64,000 bases of DNA from Pseudomonas putida (lineage in GTDB: Bacteria > Pseudomonadota > Gammaproteobacteria > Pseudomonadales > Pseudomonadaceae): assembly GCA_041879295.1 (NCBI GenBank), contig CP047152.1, positions 935,501 through 999,500 on the forward strand. The letters are read 5' to 3'. Position numbers and translations under genes: made by a program. Positions 47,741 through 58,078 of this stretch are shown piece by piece (the stretch's first letter is position 1; the number at the start of each line of letters is the position of its first letter). The notes under the pieces were generated by a model that worked only from the letters and a program-made list of their open reading frames with translations, was not told the origin of the DNA and did not search any database.

Positions 47741-47756
47741 GTATCCATAAGGATAC
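47741..47756. promoter_or_regulatory. Palindromic operator candidate of the toxin-antitoxin locus
   Basis: GTATCC and GGATAC are perfect 6-bp inverted arms around ATAA, ending 17 nt before the toxin ATG. Helix-turn-helix antitoxins of this type repress their own operon, so this is the expected operator position. Confidence 0.6.
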
Positions 47757-47773
47757 GATTGGGTGACCACTTG

Positions 47774-48066
47774 ATGTTTCTCGTTGAACAGACGGAAAGC
47801 TTTGCCGCTTGGCTATCGAGCTTGAGAGATTTGAGGGCCAGGCTGGCGTAGGTCGTAGGCTGGAGCGAGCAGCGGCGGGCAATCTTGGTGACTTCAAGTG
47901 GCTTGGAGGCGGTATTGGTGAGCTTCGCATCGACGTAGCTGCCGGTTAACGCGTCTATTTCACGCAAAAGGGGCAGAGGTTGGTTTTACTGCTGGTCGGC
48001 GGCGACAAGTCCACCCAGGCCGCCGACATCCTCAAAGCCAGAAAGCTGCTGAAGGAGATGAAATGA
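47774..48066 (+). pseudogene. Decayed toxin gene of a HI1419/HigB-RelE-type addiction module
   Basis: The start encodes MFLVEQTESFAAWLSSLRDL, the usual N-terminus of these killer proteins, then runs into TAG at 47849. From there a -1 shifted frame continues the family sequence (RRLERAAAGNLGDFKWLG, GGIGELRIDVAAG), hits TAA at 47947 where a Tyr is expected, and resumes as RVYFTQKGQRLVLLLVGGDK to TGA 48064-48066. The total of 293 nt fits loss of 1 nt from a 97-codon gene. The last 4 nt overlap the antitoxin start, as in intact modules. The toxin should be inactive. Confidence 0.88.
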
Positions 48067-48359
48067 GCGAAAAATTGATCCCGTTTGATATGACCGCCTT
48101 GTTGAGCAGCGATGAGGCAATCAGTGAATACCTTAGCCAGGTGCTATCAGGTGGCGATACCGAGGAAATCATTCGAGCACTTGGCCATATCGCTCGTGCA
48201 CGGGGCATGACACATATTGCTACGGAGAGTGGGCTGGGTAGAGAAAGCCTGTACAAGGCGCTGAGCCCTGGCGCGAAGCCTCGTTTTGACACTGTATTGA
48301 GGGTCATTCGTGCGCTGGGGGTTGACCTTCTCGTTCAGCCACATGCAGTGACCCGCTGA
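48063..48359 (+). CDS. Antitoxin of the addiction module (HTH, HI1420-type)
   Basis: This 98-residue protein is intact. It opens with 'PFDMTALLSSDEAISEYLSQVL' and has a helix-turn-helix near residues 45-85 ('GMTHIATESGLGRESLYKALSPGAKPRFDTVLRVIRALGVDL'), the pattern of the antitoxins paired with HI1419-type toxins. The ATG overlaps the stop of the decayed toxin gene. It could still repress the locus or neutralise related toxins elsewhere. Confidence 0.88.
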   Translation: MSEKLIPFDMTALLSSDEAISEYLSQVLSGGDTEEIIRALGHIARARGMTHIATESGLGRESLYKALSPGAKPRFDTVLRVIRALGVDLLVQPHAVTR

Positions 48360-48369
48360 TCCAGCTCGG

Positions 48370-48849
48370 TCAAGTCAGTATTTGCTTCATCTGCACCAAC
48401 GCTACCCGCGTGCCGTCCCACGACTGCCGCTCCTCAATGCCGAACGGTGTGAAGCCCAGCTGTGGATAAAGCAGCAGGCCGGCGGTGTTGTGATTGAAGC
48501 ATGACACCCAGACCTCCCGGGCGCTGTACTGCTGGCGGGCGAGGTCGATCATGGCCGTTACCAGATAACGCGCTACACCAAGGCCGCGGGCGCTGGGGGC
48601 CACCACTACGTTGCCCAGGGCACATACGCCGCCATGTTCGGCTTTGTAGAAATTGGCGAAGGCCAGGACAGCGCTGTTACCTTCCACTACCGTGGAGCCG
48701 CTGCGTTGGGCTATGGCGTCGCTCAGCTGGTCGGGGGTGAGGGGGGCGGTGGCTTTGGGGAACATGTAGAACAGTTCGTCCGGGCTCTGCGGAAAGCTGC
48801 AGATAACGGGGATGTCTTCTAGCCGGATGGGGCGGTGGGTCAGGTGCAT
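48370..48849 (-). CDS. GNAT-family acetyltransferase
   Basis: This encodes 159 residues from ATG at 48849 with AAGGA 7 nt upstream; the longer frame runs into REP DNA. The acetyl-CoA loop is 'NVVVAPSARGLGVARYLVTAM' and the last strand region 'NHNTAGLLLYPQLGFTPFG' is typical. The substrate is unknown. It is convergent with the antitoxin gene. Confidence 0.85.
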   Translation of the reverse strand: MHLTHRPIRLEDIPVICSFPQSPDELFYMFPKATAPLTPDQLSDAIAQRSGSTVVEGNSAVLAFANFYKAEHGGVCALGNVVVAPSARGLGVARYLVTAMIDLARQQYSAREVWVSCFNHNTAGLLLYPQLGFTPFGIEERQSWDGTRVALVQMKQILT

Positions 48850-48870
48850 GGCAGGTCCTTCTCGCGTTGG

Positions 48871-48970
48871 CTGGCAGGGCCTCTTCGCGGATAAACCCGC
48901 TCCCAGGTACTGCACAAGGCTCAAATCCTGTGCAGGCCCTGTGGGAGCGGGTTTACCCGCGAAGAGGCCA
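48871..48970. repeat. Inverted REP pair (BIME)
   Basis: GGGCCTCTTCGCGGATAAAC with CCGCTCCCAGG faces GTGGGAGCGGGTTTACCCGC followed by GAAGAGGCC. Both copies lie between the acetyltransferase start and the protease stop. Confidence 0.9.
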
Positions 48971-49017
48971 TCAGCCTCACATCATAGGCCGCTTTCCATC
49001 CAACACCGCGCCCCGAT

Positions 49018-49698
49018 TCACGGCTTGGCGGCCACCGCCACGTAGCCTTTGACCGCAGCCGGCGCCCTCGGCTTGGCCTTGTGCGCCAACAGGTACTGAT
49101 AGCGCCGCCATTCCTTGTCGATCTCGTTGAATGACATGAACACGCTGATGCGATCCTTGCCCGCCAGGTCAGGGCGCTTGCCAGCGTCGATCTCGCGGGT
49201 GGGAATGATCGCGACGTTGATACCTACGACCTTGCCGTCATCGGCAAACACAGGCCCGCCCGACATACCCTTGGTAATCGGGCCGTCATGCACCGAGTAG
49301 AAGACGCTGCCCGGCGTACCTTCAAGCCGTACCAGCGACGACAGGGCATGGCCCTTGCCCTGCATCGGCATCATGAAACTGTTGAAGCCCACCGCCGTCA
49401 CGGCTTCCCCTGGCACGTACTGGCGCCAGTGCGGCACGTTGCTGGCCTTGTGCTTGAAGAACACCACGTCACCCAGGCCCTCGTGGACCACGTTGCGCAG
49501 GAAGGGGGTGTGTTTGGCGGTGACTGCGTAATCCTCGTTCCACTGGATGGCGCTGGCCATCAGCAACATGGGGAGCGGGGCACCTGATGTGACCACGAAC
49601 GCCTGGCTGTAGACGGGATCTGAAACGTAAGACGTTGGCACTCCATTGCACCCACTGAGCAGCATCATTGCCGCCATGCAGGGCGCGACTGTTTTCAT
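49018..49698 (-). CDS. Trypsin-like serine protease, probable lipoprotein
   Basis: This encodes 226 residues from ATG at 49698, where a short signal peptide ends in the lipobox LLSGC; an upstream ATG at 49749 would bury the signal, and neither has a clear ribosome site. The catalytic Ser lies in 'ITKGMSGGPVFADDGKVVGIN', the His in 'YAVTAKHTPF' and the Asp probably in 'GLGDVVFF'. It resembles envelope trypsin/DegP-like proteases without a PDZ domain. Its substrate is unknown. Confidence 0.8.
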   Translation of the reverse strand: MKTVAPCMAAMMLLSGCNGVPTSYVSDPVYSQAFVVTSGAPLPMLLMASAIQWNEDYAVTAKHTPFLRNVVHEGLGDVVFFKHKASNVPHWRQYVPGEAVTAVGFNSFMMPMQGKGHALSSLVRLEGTPGSVFYSVHDGPITKGMSGGPVFADDGKVVGINVAIIPTREIDAGKRPDLAGKDRISVFMSFNEIDKEWRRYQYLLAHKAKPRAPAAVKGYVAVAAKP

Positions 49699-49890
49699 GG
49701 GACACACATTGCGTGGAGAAAAGGGAGCGCTACTATGGCTAAGTGCCATTACTCTAACAATACTTTCGGAATATATCTGACGAATGACAGCTTAAGCGCC
49801 AGTGCCAAGCGCGGCCAATAGAATGCAGGCATGTGGGAAGGCGCGGGAGTCAGGAGGGCGGCGCCAATGTCTGGCGTGAATCGCAGGCAC

Positions 49891-49919
49891 AAAAAAACCG
49901 ACCATAAGGTCGGTTTTTT
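49891..49919 (-). terminator. Rho-independent terminator of tRNA-Leu
   Basis: ACCGACC and GGTCGGT pair around TTAT (minus strand), flanked by runs of seven and six A/T. It ends 8 nt beyond the tRNA 3' end and may also work on the plus strand. Confidence 0.85.
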
Positions 49920-49926
49920 CCGGATT

Positions 49927-50011
49927 TGGTGCCCCGAGGGAGACTCGAACTCCCACTCCTTTCGAAAACGGATTTTGAATCCGCCGCGTCTACCAATTCC
50001 GCCATCAGGGC
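49927..50011 (-). tRNA. tRNA-Leu (CAA)
   Basis: This is an 85-nt class II tRNA with encoded CCA. The acceptor stem starts GCCCTGA. The D arm contains 'GGAATTGGTAGACGC'. The anticodon stem-loop 'GCGGATTCAAAATCCGT' gives anticodon CAA, reading UUG codons. There is a long variable arm and the T arm 'GGGAGTTCGAGTCTCCC'. The upstream promoter and downstream terminator show it is transcribed alone. Confidence 0.95.
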
Positions 50012-50020
50012 GTGGCGCGC

Positions 50021-50049
50021 AGTATAAAGAGGTGCCGCTGGTCGGTCAA
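50021..50049 (-). promoter_or_regulatory. Sigma-70 promoter of tRNA-Leu
   Basis: On the minus strand TTGACC (50049-50044) and TATACT (50026-50021) are separated by exactly 17 nt. The sequence after the -10 is GC-rich (GCGCGCC), typical of stringently controlled stable-RNA promoters. Confidence 0.85.
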
Positions 50050-50116
50050 TCGGCTTTCATGGTCAATTTTCACACATTGGGCTAAACTTCCCGGCCCTGC
50101 CGAACCGAACATCATC

Positions 50117-52296
<2,180 letters not shown>

Positions 52297-52338
52297 CTGT
52301 CCGCATCCATTATTAGAAAATTACATTAGGAGTGCCCA

Positions 52339-52674
52339 ATGAGCTTCTTCATCCCCGCCGCATACGCGGACGCTGCAGCACCTGCCGCTGGCCCAGCCGG
52401 TACCGGCTTCGAGTGGATTTTCCTGGTCGGTTTCCTGGTCATCTTCTATCTGATGATCTGGCGCCCGCAGGCCAAGCGCGCGAAAGAGCAGAAGAACCTG
52501 CTGAGCAACTTGCAGAAAGGTGACGAAGTTGTCACCAACGGCGGCATCGCTGGCAAGATCGTCAAGGTTTCCGATGACTTCGTGGTGCTGGAAGTGTCCG
52601 ACACTGTCGAGCTGAAGTTCCAGAAGGGTGCCATTGCTGCGACCCTGCCAAAAGGTACGCTCAAGGCTATCTGA
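52339..52674 (+). CDS. yajC: Sec translocase accessory subunit YajC
   Basis: This 111-residue protein has one membrane helix ('FEWIFLVGFLVIFYLMIW') followed by 'RPQAKRAKEQKNLLSNLQKGDEVVTNGGIAGKI', the YajC signature. It joins SecD and SecF. ATTAGGAG precedes the ATG. Confidence 0.96.
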   Translation: MSFFIPAAYADAAAPAAGPAGTGFEWIFLVGFLVIFYLMIWRPQAKRAKEQKNLLSNLQKGDEVVTNGGIAGKIVKVSDDFVVLEVSDTVELKFQKGAIAATLPKGTLKAI

Positions 52675-52696
52675 GTTACCGGTTTTTTTTCCAGTC

Positions 52697-52715
52697 GGGG
52701 CGCGCAACGCGCCCC
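52697..52715. repeat. GC hairpin between yajC and secD
   Basis: GGGGCGCG (52697-52704) and CGCGCCCC (52708-52715) form a perfect 8-bp stem around CAA. No T-run follows in the direction of transcription, so it may adjust expression of secD or stabilise the yajC mRNA end. Confidence 0.55.
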
Positions 52716-52736
52716 GCGTCTTGAACGGGCGGCGTG

Positions 52737-54599
52737 ATGCTGAACAAATATCCTCTGTGGAAATATGCACTGATCGTGCTGGTACTGGTGGTCGGTTTCA
52801 TTTATTCCGCTCCCAACCTCTACCCGGATGACCCGGCGGTACAGATCAGCGGTGCCAGTTCGGCGCTGCAGGTGAATCAGGCCGACCTCGATCGCGTCAG
52901 CAAGGCGCTGGTCGATGCCAAGATCGCGGTCAAGGGTGTAAGCCTGGGTGAAAAGGGCAGCGGGCTGATTCGTCTGACCAATCAGGAAGATCAGTTGCCT
53001 GCCAAGGATGTAGTGCGCAAGGCACTGGGCGATGATTACGTCGTGGCCCTGAACCTGGCCCAGACTACCCCGAAATGGCTGCGCAACCTGGGTGCAAGCC
53101 CGATGAAGCTGGGCCTGGACCTGTCCGGTGGTGTGCACTTCCTGCTGGAAGTGGACATGGACAAGGCCATGACTGCCCGCATGAAAGTCTACGAAGGCGA
53201 GGTCAAGACCTTGCTGCGCAAAGAGCGCATCCGCTACCGCAGCCTGCCTCAGCAGGATGGCGGCATCATGCTGGGCTTCGCTGACGATGCTACCCGCGAA
53301 CAGGCACGTGCCCTGATCCGCAAGAATTTCAATGATTTCGACCTGACCACCACCGAGCGCAACGAGCTTGCGGTGCTGCGTCTGGCGCTGACCCAGGCGA
53401 AAGTCGCCGAGATCCGCGAATACTCGATCAAGCAGAACCTCACCACCGTGCGCAACCGCGTGAACGAGCTGGGTGTGGCCGAGCCGCTGGTACAGCGCCA
53501 GGGCGCCAACCGTATCGTGGTCGAGCTGCCAGGCGTGCAGGACACTGCCGAAGCCAAGCGGATCCTTGGTAAAACCGCCAACCTGGAGTTCCGCTTCGGT
53601 GCCGAGCCGGGCGCGTCCAAGGCCACCACCGAGGTGTTCGAGTTCCGTGAAGGCGGCCGCTCCGCTGCCGTCGAGCGTGGCCTGATCATCACAGGTGACC
53701 AGGTTACCGACGCCCAGGCCAGCTTTGACGAGCATGGTCGCCCGCAGGTGAACATCCGCCTGGATGGTCACGGTGGCGAGCTGATGAGCCGTGCTACCCG
53801 TAGCAACGTCGGCCGTAGCATGGCGGTGATCTTTATCGAGCAGAAGCCAGTCACCCGCTACGTCAAGCAGACTGTCGGTGGCGTCGAGAAGGACGTTGCC
53901 GTACAAAGCTTCGTGGAAGAGAAGAAAATCATCAGCCTGGCGACCATTCAGTCGCCACTGGGCAGCCAGTTCCGCATCACCGGCCTGAACGGCCAGGGCG
54001 AATCGTCGGAGCTGGCACTGCTGCTGCGTGCGGGTGGTCTGGCCGCCCCGATGTACTTCGCTGAAGAACGTACCATTGGCCCGAGCCTGGGTGCCGACAA
54101 CATCACCAAGGGTATCGATGCGTCGCTGTGGGGCATGTTGTTTGTCTCTCTGTTCATCATTGCCATCTATCGCGCCTTCGGTGTGCTGGCCACCATCGCC
54201 CTGGCGGGCAACATGGTGCTGCTGCTGGCGTTGATGTCGCTGCTGGGGGCCACGCTGACCCTGCCGGGGATCGCCGGCATCGTGTTGACCATGGGTATGG
54301 CAGTGGACGCCAACGTGCTGATCTTCTCGCGTATTCGCGAAGAGATCGCTGCTGGCATGTCGGTGCAGCGCGCCATCCACGAAGGCTTCAATCGCGCCTA
54401 CTCGGCAATCGTCGACGCCAACCTGACCACTCTGTTGGTCGGCGGCATCCTGTTTGCCATGGGTACCGGCCCGGTCAAAGGCTTTGCGGTCACCATGTCC
54501 CTCGGGATTTTCACCTCGATGTTCACTGCCATCATGGTGACCCGTGCATTGGTCAACCTGACCTGTGGCGGGCGTGACATCAAGAAGCTGTGGGTTTGA
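52737..54599 (+). CDS. secD: Protein translocase subunit SecD
   Basis: This encodes 620 residues from ATG at 52737 (a GTG 3 nt earlier is in frame). It has one N-terminal helix, a large periplasmic domain ('LGLDLSGGVHFLLEVDMD') and five C-terminal helices with 'GMAVDANVLIFSRIREEIAAG' and 'TLLVGGILFAMGTGPVKGFAVT'. It uses the proton gradient to help protein release from SecYEG. secF follows 10 nt later. Confidence 0.97.
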   Translation: MLNKYPLWKYALIVLVLVVGFIYSAPNLYPDDPAVQISGASSALQVNQADLDRVSKALVDAKIAVKGVSLGEKGSGLIRLTNQEDQLPAKDVVRKALGDDYVVALNLAQTTPKWLRNLGASPMKLGLDLSGGVHFLLEVDMDKAMTARMKVYEGEVKTLLRKERIRYRSLPQQDGGIMLGFADDATREQARALIRKNFNDFDLTTTERNELAVLRLALTQAKVAEIREYSIKQNLTTVRNRVNELGVAEPLVQRQGANRIVVELPGVQDTAEAKRILGKTANLEFRFGAEPGASKATTEVFEFREGGRSAAVERGLIITGDQVTDAQASFDEHGRPQVNIRLDGHGGELMSRATRSNVGRSMAVIFIEQKPVTRYVKQTVGGVEKDVAVQSFVEEKKIISLATIQSPLGSQFRITGLNGQGESSELALLLRAGGLAAPMYFAEERTIGPSLGADNITKGIDASLWGMLFVSLFIIAIYRAFGVLATIALAGNMVLLLALMSLLGATLTLPGIAGIVLTMGMAVDANVLIFSRIREEIAAGMSVQRAIHEGFNRAYSAIVDANLTTLLVGGILFAMGTGPVKGFAVTMSLGIFTSMFTAIMVTRALVNLTCGGRDIKKLWV

Positions 54600-54609
54600 G
54601 GGAGCTGCG

Positions 54610-55518
54610 ATGAAAACCATCAATTTCATGGGCGTGCGCAAAGTCGCGTTCGCCGTCACCGTGCTCCTCACCGTGCTGGCGCTGTTCAGTTGGTGGCAAA
54701 AGGGCCTGAACTTCGGGCTGGACTTCACCGGGGGCACGTTGATCGAGTTGACCTACGAACGCCCGGCTGACGTCAAGGCTGTGCGTGCCGAGCTGGTCAA
54801 CTCCGGCTTCCACGAAGCTGTGGTTCAGAGCTTCGGTGCTACCACCGACCTGCTGGTGCGCATGCCTGGCGACGACCCGATGCTGGGTAACAAAGTGGCC
54901 GAAGCCCTGCAGAAGGTTGGCGGCGACAACCCGGCCAAGGTCAAACGCGTCGAGTTCGTTGGCCCGCAGGTGGGTGAAGAGCTGCGTGACCAGGGCGGCT
55001 TGGGCATGCTCCTGGCTCTGGGTGGCATCCTCATTTACCTGGCGTTCCGCTTCCAGTGGAAGTTCGCCGTGGGGGCGATCGTTTCGCTGATCCACGACGT
55101 GGTCGTAACGCTGGGTATCCTGTCGTTCTTCCAGATCACCTTCGACCTGACGGTGCTGGCGGCGGTACTGGCGATCATCGGTTACTCGCTGAACGACACC
55201 ATTGTCGTGTTCGACCGGGTGCGCGAGAACTTCCGCGTGATGCGCAAGGCCTCACTGATCGAGAACATCAACATTTCCACCACCCAGACGCTGCTGCGTA
55301 CCATCGCCACTTCGGTTTCGACCTTGCTGGCCATTGCCGCGCTGCTGTTCTTTGGGGGTGACAACCTGTTCGGTTTCTCGCTGGCCCTGTTCATTGGTGT
55401 CATGGCTGGTACTTACTCGTCGATCTATATCGCCAACGTGGTACTGATCTGGCTGAATCTGAACAGCGAAGATCTCATTCCGCCGGTCAAGGCCGAGGGT
55501 GTGGACGACCGTCCGTAA
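54610..55518 (+). CDS. secF: Protein translocase subunit SecF
   Basis: This encodes 302 residues from ATG at 54610 with GGGAG upstream. The periplasmic start 'GLNFGLDFTGGTLIEL' and membrane part 'GYSLNDTIVVFDRVRENFR' are the SecF hallmarks. It forms a complex with SecD and YajC. A strong terminator follows. Confidence 0.97.
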   Translation: MKTINFMGVRKVAFAVTVLLTVLALFSWWQKGLNFGLDFTGGTLIELTYERPADVKAVRAELVNSGFHEAVVQSFGATTDLLVRMPGDDPMLGNKVAEALQKVGGDNPAKVKRVEFVGPQVGEELRDQGGLGMLLALGGILIYLAFRFQWKFAVGAIVSLIHDVVVTLGILSFFQITFDLTVLAAVLAIIGYSLNDTIVVFDRVRENFRVMRKASLIENINISTTQTLLRTIATSVSTLLAIAALLFFGGDNLFGFSLALFIGVMAGTYSSIYIANVVLIWLNLNSEDLIPPVKAEGVDDRP

Positions 55519-55544
55519 GTTCTTCCCTGCGCCGCCTGGCGGTG

Positions 55545-55580
55545 AAAAGGCGCGAGTGTTGAACTCGCGCCTTTTTTTTT
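55545..55580 (+). terminator. Rho-independent terminator of the sec operon
   Basis: AAAAGGCGCGAGT pairs with ACTCGCGCCTTTT around TGTTGA-like loop bases and continues into nine T. It lies 26 nt after the secF stop. Confidence 0.93.
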
Positions 55581-55637
55581 GCTCCAAGGCTGGGAGAAGC
55601 GCGGGTTCATGCCCGCTGGTACGATCAGGAGGTTCAC

Positions 55638-56180
55638 GTGAATAAATCAATGCTGGTGGGTGCGGTGCTGGGTGCTGTCGGTGTAACCGCCGGAGGTGCT
55701 GTGGCGACCTACAGCTTGGTGAACAAAGGCCCCGAAGTCGCCCAGGTGACTGACGTGCAGCCGATCAAGCAGCAGGTGAAAACCCCGCGTGAAGTATGCA
55801 AGGACGTGACAGTGACGCGCCAGGCGCCCGTCAAGGATCAACACCAGATAGCCGGTACCGTGGTCGGTGCGCTGGCGGGTGGTCTGCTCGGTAATCAGAT
55901 TGGTGGTGGTACCGGCAAGAAGATTGCTACGGTGGCTGGTGCGGTCGGTGGTGGTTATGCGGGTAACAAGGTGCAGGAAGGCATGCAGGAGCGTGATACC
56001 TACACGACCACGCAAACACGCTGCAACACGGTCAACGACATCAGCGAGAAGGTGGTGGGCTATAACGTGACCTATTCCATCGGTGACCAGGTAGGCAAGG
56101 TGAAGATGGATCGCGAGCCGGGATCGACCATTCCGCTGGACAAGAATGGCAAGTTGATCCTGAGCGAAGCTGGTCAGTAA
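55638..56180 (+). CDS. Glycine-zipper 2TM-domain envelope protein
   Basis: This 180-residue protein starts with GTG at 55638, 7 nt after AGGAGG. An N-terminal hydrophobic segment (MLVGAVLGAVGVTAGGAVATY) anchors or exports it. A glycine zipper ('VVGALAGGLLGNQIGGGTGKKIATVAGAVGGGYAGNKV', about residues 76-113) is of the 17-kDa antigen/SlyB type. The function is unknown; such proteins affect envelope integrity. It is monocistronic between a terminator and a REP pair. Confidence 0.88.
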   Translation: MNKSMLVGAVLGAVGVTAGGAVATYSLVNKGPEVAQVTDVQPIKQQVKTPREVCKDVTVTRQAPVKDQHQIAGTVVGALAGGLLGNQIGGGTGKKIATVAGAVGGGYAGNKVQEGMQERDTYTTTQTRCNTVNDISEKVVGYNVTYSIGDQVGKVKMDREPGSTIPLDKNGKLILSEAGQ

Positions 56181-56190
56181 TTTGCGTTGC

Positions 56191-56280
56191 CTGTACCGGC
56201 CTCTTCGCGGGTAAACCTGTTCTTACAGGGGCAATGCGATCCATGTAGGAGCAGGTTTACCCGCGAAGAGGCCGGTACAG
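56191..56280. repeat. Inverted REP pair (BIME)
   Basis: CTGTACCGGCCTCTTCGCGG at 56191 is mirrored by CCGCGAAGAGGCCGGTACAG ending at 56280. The outer arms are perfect over 20 nt. Confidence 0.93.
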
Positions 56281-56302
56281 GCCACGCAAAACCACCAGGC
56301 AC

Positions 56303-56330
56303 AAAAAAAGCACCTCGAGAGGTGCTTTTT
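56303..56330 (-). terminator. Terminator of suhB (bidirectional)
   Basis: AGCACCTC and GAGGTGCT form a perfect stem, flanked by seven A on one side and five T on the other. It lies 20 nt after the suhB stop. Confidence 0.88.
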
Positions 56331-56349
56331 GTTTGCCGGCAATCTGCGC

Positions 56350-57168
56350 TTAGCGCTTCATGCTTTCTGGCAGGTGCGGCTGGATGGCAGTCAGTACCGC
56401 CTTGAAGCACTTGATGTTGCCTGCAACGATGTGGCCTTTGTCGAGGAAGTCGTGGCCGCCGTTGAAGTCGCTTACCAGGCCGCCGGCTTCCTGGATCAGC
56501 AGCACGCCAGCTGCCATGTCCCATTCGGACAGGCCCGACTCCCAGAAGGCGTCGAAGCGGCCAGCAGCCACATAGGCCAGGTCCAGGCTGGCGGAGCCGG
56601 CGCGGCGGATGCCGGCGGTCTGGCCGGTCAAGGCGCGGAGCATACCCAGGTAGTTGTCCATGTCCGCCATCTGGCCATCACGGAACGGGAAGCCGGTGCC
56701 CAGCAGGGCGCCTTCCAGGCTTGTGCGCGAGCTGACGCGCAGGCGGCGGCCATTGAGTTGGGCGCCACGGCCGCGGCTGGCAGTGAATTCTTCCTGGCGA
56801 ACCGGATCCACGATCACGGCGTGCTCAAGGCGGCCGCGGTATTTGCAGGCGATGCTGACGGCGAAGTGCGGGATGCCGCGCAGGAAGTTGGTGGTGCCGT
56901 CCAGCGGATCGATGATCCACAGGTAATCCTTGCCTTCTTCGCCGCTACCCGCGTGCAGGCCGGTTTCCTCGCCCTGGATGGAGTGGTTCGGGTAGGCCTT
57001 GCGCAGGGCGTTGACGATGCTTTGCTCGGCGGCGCGATCGACTTCGGAAACGTAGTCCTTGGCCTCTTTCTCATCGACCTTGATGCTATCCAGGCGTTCG
57101 ATGGAGCGGAAAATCAGTTCACTGGCGCTGCGAGCGGCGCGCAGGGCGATATTCAGCATAGGCTGCAT
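56350..57168 (-). CDS. suhB: Inositol-1-monophosphatase family protein SuhB
   Basis: This 272-residue Mg-dependent phosphatase shows the family metal motifs 'GEETG', 'WIIDPLDGTTNF' and 'WDMAAGVLLIQEAGG'. In E. coli SuhB also binds NusA-containing antitermination complexes on rRNA operons. It is a single gene divergent from trmJ, 151 nt apart. Confidence 0.95.
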   Translation of the reverse strand: MQPMLNIALRAARSASELIFRSIERLDSIKVDEKEAKDYVSEVDRAAEQSIVNALRKAYPNHSIQGEETGLHAGSGEEGKDYLWIIDPLDGTTNFLRGIPHFAVSIACKYRGRLEHAVIVDPVRQEEFTASRGRGAQLNGRRLRVSSRTSLEGALLGTGFPFRDGQMADMDNYLGMLRALTGQTAGIRRAGSASLDLAYVAAGRFDAFWESGLSEWDMAAGVLLIQEAGGLVSDFNGGHDFLDKGHIVAGNIKCFKAVLTAIQPHLPESMKR

Positions 57169-57319
57169 GGGCGGGTCACCTGGAGATGTTAAAGAAGAAA
57201 GCCGATCATTCTAGCAGAAAACTTTGGCGGCAGAAGTGTCACATTTGCTTTCATGGCGTTACGTCTGTCGGTTCTGTAAGATCGAAGACCCTGATTCCTG
57301 CATCTGTGAGCACAACACC

Positions 57320-58075
57320 TTGCTGCAAAATATTCGTGTTGTTCTGGTCAATACCAGCCACCCCGGCAATATCGGCGGCGCTGCGCGTGCCATGAAAAAC
57401 ATGGGCTTGTCGCGTCTGGTGCTGGTGCAGCCGAAAGAATTCCCCGCCTTGGATGCCAGTGCCCGAGCTTCGGGCGCCGACGACTTGCTGGATAACGCCC
57501 AGGTGGTCGACAGCCTCGAACAGGCGCTGGTTGGCTGCAACCTGGTGATGGGTACCAGCGCCCGCGAGCGCAGCATTCCCTGGCCGTTGATCGGCCCGCG
57601 TGAGTGCGGTGCCAAGGCGGTGGAGCATGCCAATGGTGGCGAGGAAATCGCCCTGGTGTTCGGGCGCGAGCACGCCGGCCTGACCAACGAAGAACTGCAG
57701 CGATGTCATTTCCATGTGCACATTCCCTCCAATCCCGACTTCAGCTCGCTGAACCTGGCTGCTGCCGTGCAGGTGCTCTCCTATGAGGTGCGCATGGCCT
57801 GGCTGGCTGCCGGTGCGGCGCCGGGCAAAGTCGAGAAGGTTGATGCCACTGAGCTGGCGACCATGGATGAAATGGAGCTGTTCTACGACCACCTGGAGAA
57901 AACCCTGGTGGGCATCGGTTTCCTCGACCCCGAAAAACCCAAGCACCTGATGCCGCGCCTGCGCCGGCTGTATGGGCGGGTGGCGGTCGAGCGTTCGGAA
58001 ATGAGCATTTTGCGCGGCATCCTCACCGAGACCCAGAAAGTGGTCCGGGGCGAGCCGCATAAACGGAAGGACTGA
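57320..58075 (+). CDS. trmJ: tRNA (cytidine/uridine-2'-O-)-methyltransferase TrmJ
   Basis: This encodes 251 residues from TTG at 57320, chosen because the family begins with (M)LQNIRVVLVNTSHPGNIGG; the frame is open to an ATG at 57224, which would add 32 untypical residues. This SPOUT methylase acts on position 32 of tRNAs. 'LVFGREHAGLTNEEL' and 'IPSNPDFSSLNLAAAVQVLSYEV' form the SAM-binding knot. cysE follows 3 nt after the stop. Confidence 0.92.
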   Translation: MLQNIRVVLVNTSHPGNIGGAARAMKNMGLSRLVLVQPKEFPALDASARASGADDLLDNAQVVDSLEQALVGCNLVMGTSARERSIPWPLIGPRECGAKAVEHANGGEEIALVFGREHAGLTNEELQRCHFHVHIPSNPDFSSLNLAAAVQVLSYEVRMAWLAAGAAPGKVEKVDATELATMDEMELFYDHLEKTLVGIGFLDPEKPKHLMPRLRRLYGRVAVERSEMSILRGILTETQKVVRGEPHKRKD

Positions 58076-58078
58076 CAG

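Noticed and set aside
47695..47967. 90-codon minus-strand frame across the toxin region
   Set aside because: The plus strand carries recognisable toxin sequence in two frames, so this is its shadow.
56350..57192. Long plus-strand frame opposite suhB
   Set aside because: SuhB on the minus strand has all family motifs; the opposite frame has none.
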